The notes under the pieces: generated by a model | Told to the model about the DNA's origin: nothing | What the model saw: only the letters and a program-made list of their open reading frames with translations | Databases searched by the model: none | Source of the DNA: Trichomonas vaginalis G3 | Taxonomy: Eukaryota; Parabasalia; Trichomonadida; Trichomonadidae | DNA length: 64,000 nucleotides | Reading direction: 5' to 3' | NCBI RefSeq assembly: GCF_026262505.1 | Contig: NC_067208.1 | Coordinates: 14,269,962-14,333,961, forward strand | Program-made: the position numbers and the translations under genes | Shown: positions 59,935 to 64,000 of the stretch, one piece after another | Layout of the letters: the number at the start of each line of letters is the position of its first letter | Numbering within the stretch: position 1 is the stretch's first letter

Positions 59935-60034
59935 NNNNNNNNNNNNNNNNNNNNNNNNNNNNNNNNNNNNNNNNNNNNNNNNNNNNNNNNNNNNNNNNNN
60001 NNNNNNNNNNNNNNNNNNNNNNNNNNNNNNNNNN
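59935..60034. other. Assembly gap, 100 N
   Basis: Exactly 100 undefined bases, the conventional placeholder for a gap of unknown size. Different genes lie on either side (capsid to the right, fibre end to the left). Confidence 0.98.
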
Positions 60035-60868
60035 GTTGTAATAGTAACTGTTCCACTAGCTTCTACTGCCTTCGTTATCATAGTGAATGGTTCATTCCAT
60101 GGAACAAATTTATTTGTCGGTGGATTTGAATCTGAAGCAAATGCAACTTTAAGAGTTGGATTGAAAGCAATGATATCATTTACAGATATAGATGTGCATT
60201 GTAAGGCGTCGCTACTGAACTTTACTTTAAGCTGAATGTTTCCTGCAAAAGCTGGAATAAATCGAATAGCTTCTAATGGAAGGAATCTTCTAACAGGAAT
60301 TCTTAAACGAAGCTTAAAATCAAATGATTTTCCTGCTGTAATTGGACCACAACAATTTGTCCTGTTCTGCATGTTCCCGAATGACTCCATACATCTTATG
60401 TCGAGTCTTTGAAAAAACATCGACTTTCTTTATTTGTTCGGTAGTTTGTGAGTTTGAAGTTATATATGCTTCTTCTCTTGCGTTGTCTTGAGAATATACG
60501 ATACGACCATTTGCAAGGATTTGATATCCAGCAACTGCATAGAAAGCGTCATCGAAACCAATCCAAAATCCTGGTGGGTTTGTTTTATTGGAACCTGAAC
60601 CAATTTCTTTATCTACAATAAATTGACCTTCCATTTTATACGTAATGAATGTATTGTAAAGGTCCAACATATTTTCACCAGGAGGTGAGAGATTGAATGT
60701 TACCCATGTGTTATCTTTAGCAGTTCCAGGTTGTGATGGAATCTTTGCGTCAGAATATTTTCTATTAGTGTCACCAATTTGAACTGCATTGTCTATGATA
60801 TCGAAATATGAGCGAATCTGATGAATATGCTCTGCTGGAGTAAATTCGTTTAACTGTTCGTTCTGCAT
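60035..60868 (-). pseudogene. Major capsid protein, N-terminal half (element 3), cut by the gap
   Basis: It starts MQNEQLNEFTPAEHIHQIRS, then NTWVTFNLSPPGENMLDLYNT, a typical Polinton capsid N-terminus where a first strand is followed by a loop. Later LRIPVRRFLPLEAIRFIPAF matches the element 1 capsid. The double-jelly-roll fold is inferred by family. Leader box TATTTTTATCTGAAGTAAATAC before the ATG. About one break in the visible part. The C-terminal part is missing in the gap. Confidence 0.78.
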
Positions 60869-60895
60869 GTATTTACTTCAGATAAAAATATCTAT

Positions 60896-61329
60896 TTACT
60901 TCATTATTCTCACTCTTCTTCTTGGTATTCGTGGTGGAAGTTGTTTCTTGACATTTTCAATGAACTGTACATTCTCTTTTGTCTCAACTTCTTTCACTGG
61001 TGGGTCAGGGTTCTTTGACTCGGTTTGCTTTTCAATGAAATTCACGAACTTTGCAATAAGCTCTTGGTTCGTTATTGAAAGTACATCTGGCTTCTTTTCT
61101 TCTTGTTCTTTCTTTTGGTTCAGTTTGTACAGAAGGTTTTATATGGGCTTCGTGGCTTCCCCTTGCCATGCACCTTAATGTTGTCGCTCTCTGTATTCGC
61201 TAATGGAACCTTTCTTTTTCTTACATATATTTTACCATCTTTACTCTGACTTACATAATAGAAAGGATGTTGTATTCCTCTGGCGTCATTTAATATAATA
61301 GACTCTCGTTCTGATTTTGACAAGCTCAT
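60896..61329 (-). pseudogene. Charged virion-type protein (element 3), homologue of 26894-27478
   Basis: LSKSERESIILNDARG and KDGKIYVRKRKVPL align with the element 1 protein. The C-terminal part is Lys/Glu/Pro-rich and ends in a basic motif (PPRIPRRRVRIMK). About one break. Located directly upstream of the capsid gene on the same strand. Confidence 0.55.
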
Positions 61330-61374
61330 TTTACATCGGTTAAAGTTTTAATTTAGTTTTTTATCTACAGTCAA

Positions 61375-61647
61375 ATGACTCAGTCAAATCCTACGGACAA
61401 GACCCAAGGGGTCATAGATGTTGAAGCATTGAAGAAAGAAATTCGTGAACAAATTTTATCCGAACTGAAGGAACAAAAACCAGAACAAAAGCCAGAGAGA
61501 CCAAAGAGAAAACTTAGTGAAAAACAACTAGCTGCATTAGCTGCTGGAAGACAGAAGAACCCACGTTTGCTGGCGAAAAAAGCTAGAGAAGAAGCAAAAG
61601 CAAAGGAAGAACAAAAAGCAAAGGAAGCTGAAGCAAAGAAAGAGTAA
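61375..61647 (+). CDS. Small Lys/Glu-rich helical protein
   Basis: 90 residues, open: DVEALKKEIREQILSELKEQ, then RKLSEKQLAALAAGRQKNPR and a Lys/Glu/Ala tail. Probably a single long helix with a basic patch; a DNA-condensing or scaffold role is possible. Starts 45 bases from the opposed gene at 61329. Confidence 0.55.
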   Translation: MTQSNPTDKTQGVIDVEALKKEIREQILSELKEQKPEQKPERPKRKLSEKQLAALAAGRQKNPRLLAKKAREEAKAKEEQKAKEAEAKKE

Positions 61648-61671
61648 ATGGTTTATTTTTATCCAAACTAA

Positions 61672-62529
61672 ATGTATAGACAAATACCTTTATCTGTTGC
61701 GTTCAGTAGTGAAAACCCTGACGTCAAAATAAAGGGGAACAGAGTAACGTTTAAGTTTCCAACAGACTGGATTGTGAACATAAATGAAGAGAAGTACATT
61801 GGCATAACATCTATGTATATAACACGTGCTTTCAGAAAGGTTGACTTTATACTTCAAGTCGAGATAGAAAATGACGAACAGTCTTTAAGCGCCCAAAACA
61901 TTCACATATACAAATACTTTAAAGACGATACAACATTGTTGCAATGTATGATTTCATTTAATGAGATGTTCGAGAAAAAGTTCAATATTGAAGTACAAAC
62001 TTTACAGCCTTTACGTGAGTTTCTTGCACAACTGAAAGAAGAAGGTAGTCAGCCACAACTTATAGACTTTCATTATGAATTTAATGAAAATGAAGATGGA
62101 ACTCATGACTGTCAGTTTGTTATATATTCACCATTCAATGAAGTCGCTAAAAAGAAAGAAAATCCATTACGTATAAGGTTTCAAATCTCTGAACCCAATG
62201 AAGACTTCAAGAATGTTTTCAATTATGATGCAATACTTCCGAGGAAAAATGAATTTTCAAAGATTGTAACACCTGGCATTTGGGATAGAAAGCAAGCTAT
62301 ATTATATTCAAACTTAAGTAAGGGAGTTGAAAATGAGTTCATTGGTCATACAAGAACTTCACCACTGTCAAATCCTAAGTATTACAAGCTTACTGGCTTC
62401 AATCGTGAGTTTTGGATAGACATGTTCTCCACTCATGACCATAAGTGCCCAGTGTTCTTACCTCCAGATGGGAAAGATTGTTTATACATTGAAGCACAAT
62501 TGTTAAACTCTACAATAGCTGTATTGTAA
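61672..62529 (+). CDS. Jelly-roll-like virion protein of element 3, copy 2, open
   Basis: 285 residues. It begins MYRQIPLSVAFSSENPDVKI, continues with VTFKFPTDWIVNINEEKYIGI, and ends FLPPDGKDCLYIEAQLLN. Same family as 23701-24561, 30239-31087 and 48365-49169, judged by the RF/KFP-x-W start and the DGKD-x-L-IE ending. Leader GTTTATTTTTATCCAAACTAA. Penton or fibre-anchoring role by inference. Confidence 0.6.
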   Translation: MYRQIPLSVAFSSENPDVKIKGNRVTFKFPTDWIVNINEEKYIGITSMYITRAFRKVDFILQVEIENDEQSLSAQNIHIYKYFKDDTTLLQCMISFNEMFEKKFNIEVQTLQPLREFLAQLKEEGSQPQLIDFHYEFNENEDGTHDCQFVIYSPFNEVAKKKENPLRIRFQISEPNEDFKNVFNYDAILPRKNEFSKIVTPGIWDRKQAILYSNLSKGVENEFIGHTRTSPLSNPKYYKLTGFNREFWIDMFSTHDHKCPVFLPPDGKDCLYIEAQLLNSTIAVL

Positions 62530-62610
62530 ATGACCACATAGGCTTCGCCCATGCCGCTAGCGGCTTATTTTTATCACAAATGACCTCATTGCTGACAAAA
62601 ATAAATGACC
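62530..62610. terminator. GC-rich hairpins between convergent genes
   Basis: GGCTTCGCC (62541-62549) and the perfect palindrome GCCGCTAGCGGC (62553-62564) fill the space between the stop at 62529 and the facing stop at 62611, followed by a T-rich run. Confidence 0.6.
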
Positions 62611-64000
62611 TCAGAACTTCAACTTACGAATAAAGCTTGTTTTAGTCGTTATTGAAAAGTTGAACTTTTCAGCAAAGCAAGGTTGACATGACTTACATAA
62701 GTCGAATGCAATCTCTTGACCATCATAAAGTGCTTTGTAAAGTTTCATTAAACTGAACTCAGAGTCTTTGTCATATGTTCCAACAGGTATGTGAATGTTC
62801 TTATCTTCATTGTAATAGCATTGTATAGCTTCAGGAAACATTTCATTAGCGGTTAAAGCAATAACATCTTGCTTCACGCCTTTCATTCTGCAGTGAAATG
62901 CAACTTCATTTAAATCATTCGTGAGTAAGTCTATGTAGGTCTTCTTTCCACAGAAAATACTTTTATAAGCTAAACTTTGTTTTCCAGGTGTTATTTCTGC
63001 AAAGTCGCTATGAAATTGACCAAGGTTCTTTCCTATAAGTTCTCTACCGTATCTCTTCTTAAACTCTGCTGCAAGCTTTGGGATGTCTTCATTATATAAG
63101 TGCATACTGTCGGTATCCTGGTAAAATATTTGAAGACCCATGTCCTCTGCAGTACAGAATACTTCATTCATAATACGTTTTGACATAGACAGAATATTAA
63201 CACCAAGTGGACAGAAGTTAAAGTGTCTGCAAATGCTTTTCGTTAGCTTGAAAATAGTTTTATCTGAACCATCCAAACCTTCGAACTTCACTATATGGTT
63301 GTAATTTCTTATAGCATATCTTATAGCATCTTTGTCATCTACTATGGTTATTTTTGACTCAATAGGAGATAGAATAGTTTTGCCATAAATGCTGTTCAGA
63401 ATGAGTTTTATAATTTCTTGTAAGGGGTTTTCTTCTTTCTTATACTTTAACCTTAACTCAAACAACTTCTTTACTTCATCTCTTATTCTCATATCTCTGT
63501 TTCCATCGTAATAGTATCCTTGCAACACTTCACATTTGACACCTTGATATTTTATGAGGTCTTGTAATGTTATATGGTCAACATACATGAGACAGCAAGT
63601 GTTTGAACTTCTTGGAACGTTAAGTTCTGGATTTAGTTCAGGGTCGCAAACTATTAAATGAAAGTGTCTGGGTATACCAATCTCTGTTATCTTAATGAGA
63701 ACAAAGAAGCCAGACATAAACTTTTCACCAATGGGTTCCTTTTGGTCATCATCGAATAAATGTCTCATGAGATACTCTGTGTTTAACATTTCTTCCTTCA
63801 ATACTTTTGGAATACCTTCTAAAGTATAAAGTCTTGCTATAGCTGAAGGATATAATGAAACAGTGTCGAAGTCAGCAATGAGTTTCTTTTTGCTCTTTTG
63901 TTTCATGTTATCTGACAACATACATCTTCCACCTTGAATGCATCTCGAAATAAATTCTCTTGGTTTATTTGAGAGGTCATAAAGATTTCCATTCGGGAAG
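62611..64000 (-). CDS. Protein-primed DNA polymerase B (element 3), cut by window edge
   Basis: The frame is open up to the last base, so the N-terminus lies outside. Motifs: NKPREFISRCIQGGRCM before motif A, IADFDTVSLYPSAI (motif A with SLYP), LKLILNSIYGKT (motif B) and FYQDTDSMHLY (motif C with DTD), all typical for the Polinton/adenovirus type polymerase. It replicates linear element DNA from a protein primer. It is clearly a different polymerase lineage from that at 24711-26864. Confidence 0.9.
   Translation of the reverse strand, partial: FPNGNLYDLSNKPREFISRCIQGGRCMLSDNMKQKSKKKLIADFDTVSLYPSAIARLYTLEGIPKVLKEEMLNTEYLMRHLFDDDQKEPIGEKFMSGFFVLIKITEIGIPRHFHLIVCDPELNPELNVPRSSNTCCLMYVDHITLQDLIKYQGVKCEVLQGYYYDGNRDMRIRDEVKKLFELRLKYKKEENPLQEIIKLILNSIYGKTILSPIESKITIVDDKDAIRYAIRNYNHIVKFEGLDGSDKTIFKLTKSICRHFNFCPLGVNILSMSKRIMNEVFCTAEDMGLQIFYQDTDSMHLYNEDIPKLAAEFKKRYGRELIGKNLGQFHSDFAEITPGKQSLAYKSIFCGKKTYIDLLTNDLNEVAFHCRMKGVKQDVIALTANEMFPEAIQCYYNEDKNIHIPVGTYDKDSEFSLMKLYKALYDGQEIAFDLCKSCQPCFAEKFNFSITTKTSFIRKLKF

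Larger units (their letters stand above)
46985..64000. mobile_element. Maverick/Polinton element 3, runs off the right edge
   Basis: A relative of element 1: packaging ATPase, Cys-Cys protein, two candidate penton families, collagen-like and phage-like fibres, KilA-N remnant, major capsid protein and DNA polymerase B. Gene order is rearranged relative to element 1. The left end is placed near 46985, where an imperfect palindrome with GC-rich core (TGGGTACGGAGGCACTGCGC) begins, but no partner end is in the window. It is broken, with dozens of breaks, most of them in 54.8-59.9 kb. It contains an assembly gap. Confidence 0.75.

Noticed and set aside
1-64000. tRNA, rRNA and spliceosomal RNA genes
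   Set aside because: None recognised by eye on either strand.

Overview
The window is AT-rich eukaryotic DNA and most likely comes from a trichomonad, probably Trichomonas vaginalis. The evidence is a set of compact, apparently intronless host genes of trichomonad type (a TKL kinase with a long helical tail, an ankyrin protein with a DUF3447-like N-terminus), a Tvmar-like mariner, a Mutator-like transposon and several giant Maverick/Polinton elements. The species call is inference from gene families. No database search was possible.

Layout. 1-5.6 kb holds host genes: the end of an ACAP-like ArfGAP and a large TKL kinase. From 5.6 to 37.0 kb one host ankyrin gene is split by a stack of transposons. 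A mariner (6064-35993) lies in the ankyrin gene. A Mutator-like element with about 817-bp inverted repeats and a perfect 9-bp target duplication (7067-35682) lies inside the mariner transposase gene. A 24.7-kb Maverick (8206-32934, 6-bp duplication TAAAGA) lies inside the Mutator-like element. From 37.7 to 40.7 kb there are host genes again: proteasome ATPase Rpt3 and riboflavin kinase. From about 41 to 47 kb lies a fragment of a second, clearly different Maverick-like lineage. From about 47 kb to the right edge lies a third Maverick, related to the first, with an assembly gap at 59935-60034. It runs out of the window inside its DNA polymerase gene.

How the element genes work together. Elements 1 and 3 carry a virus-like gene set: double-jelly-roll major capsid protein, candidate penton proteins, small amphipathic pVI-like proteins, packaging ATPase and DNA polymerase B. 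Element 1 adds a retroviral-type integrase, an SF3 (D5-like) helicase, a KilA-N protein and a Dam/D12-type adenine methyltransferase. Both encode long fibres whose C-termini look like bacteriophage tail-fibre/collar domains, and the fibre of element 3 also has collagen-like triplets. All elements are treated as fossils. Many of their genes look broken, and breaks are counted only roughly.

The most interesting non-coding signal is a family of palindromes with core AGATCT (GGTTAGATCTAACC in element 1, GGTGAGATCTCACC in element 3). The arm changes are compensatory, so the symmetry is kept. The palindromes lie in long arrays beside the KilA-N gene, and each contains GATC, the usual target of Dam-type methylases like the one encoded in element 1. 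A methylation-sensitive regulatory or replication site bound by the KilA-N protein is a testable hypothesis. Other signals are head-to-head gene pairs with only 17-18 bp between start codons, a shared A/T leader box before most element genes, and small GC-rich hairpins at tail-to-tail gene borders and element ends.
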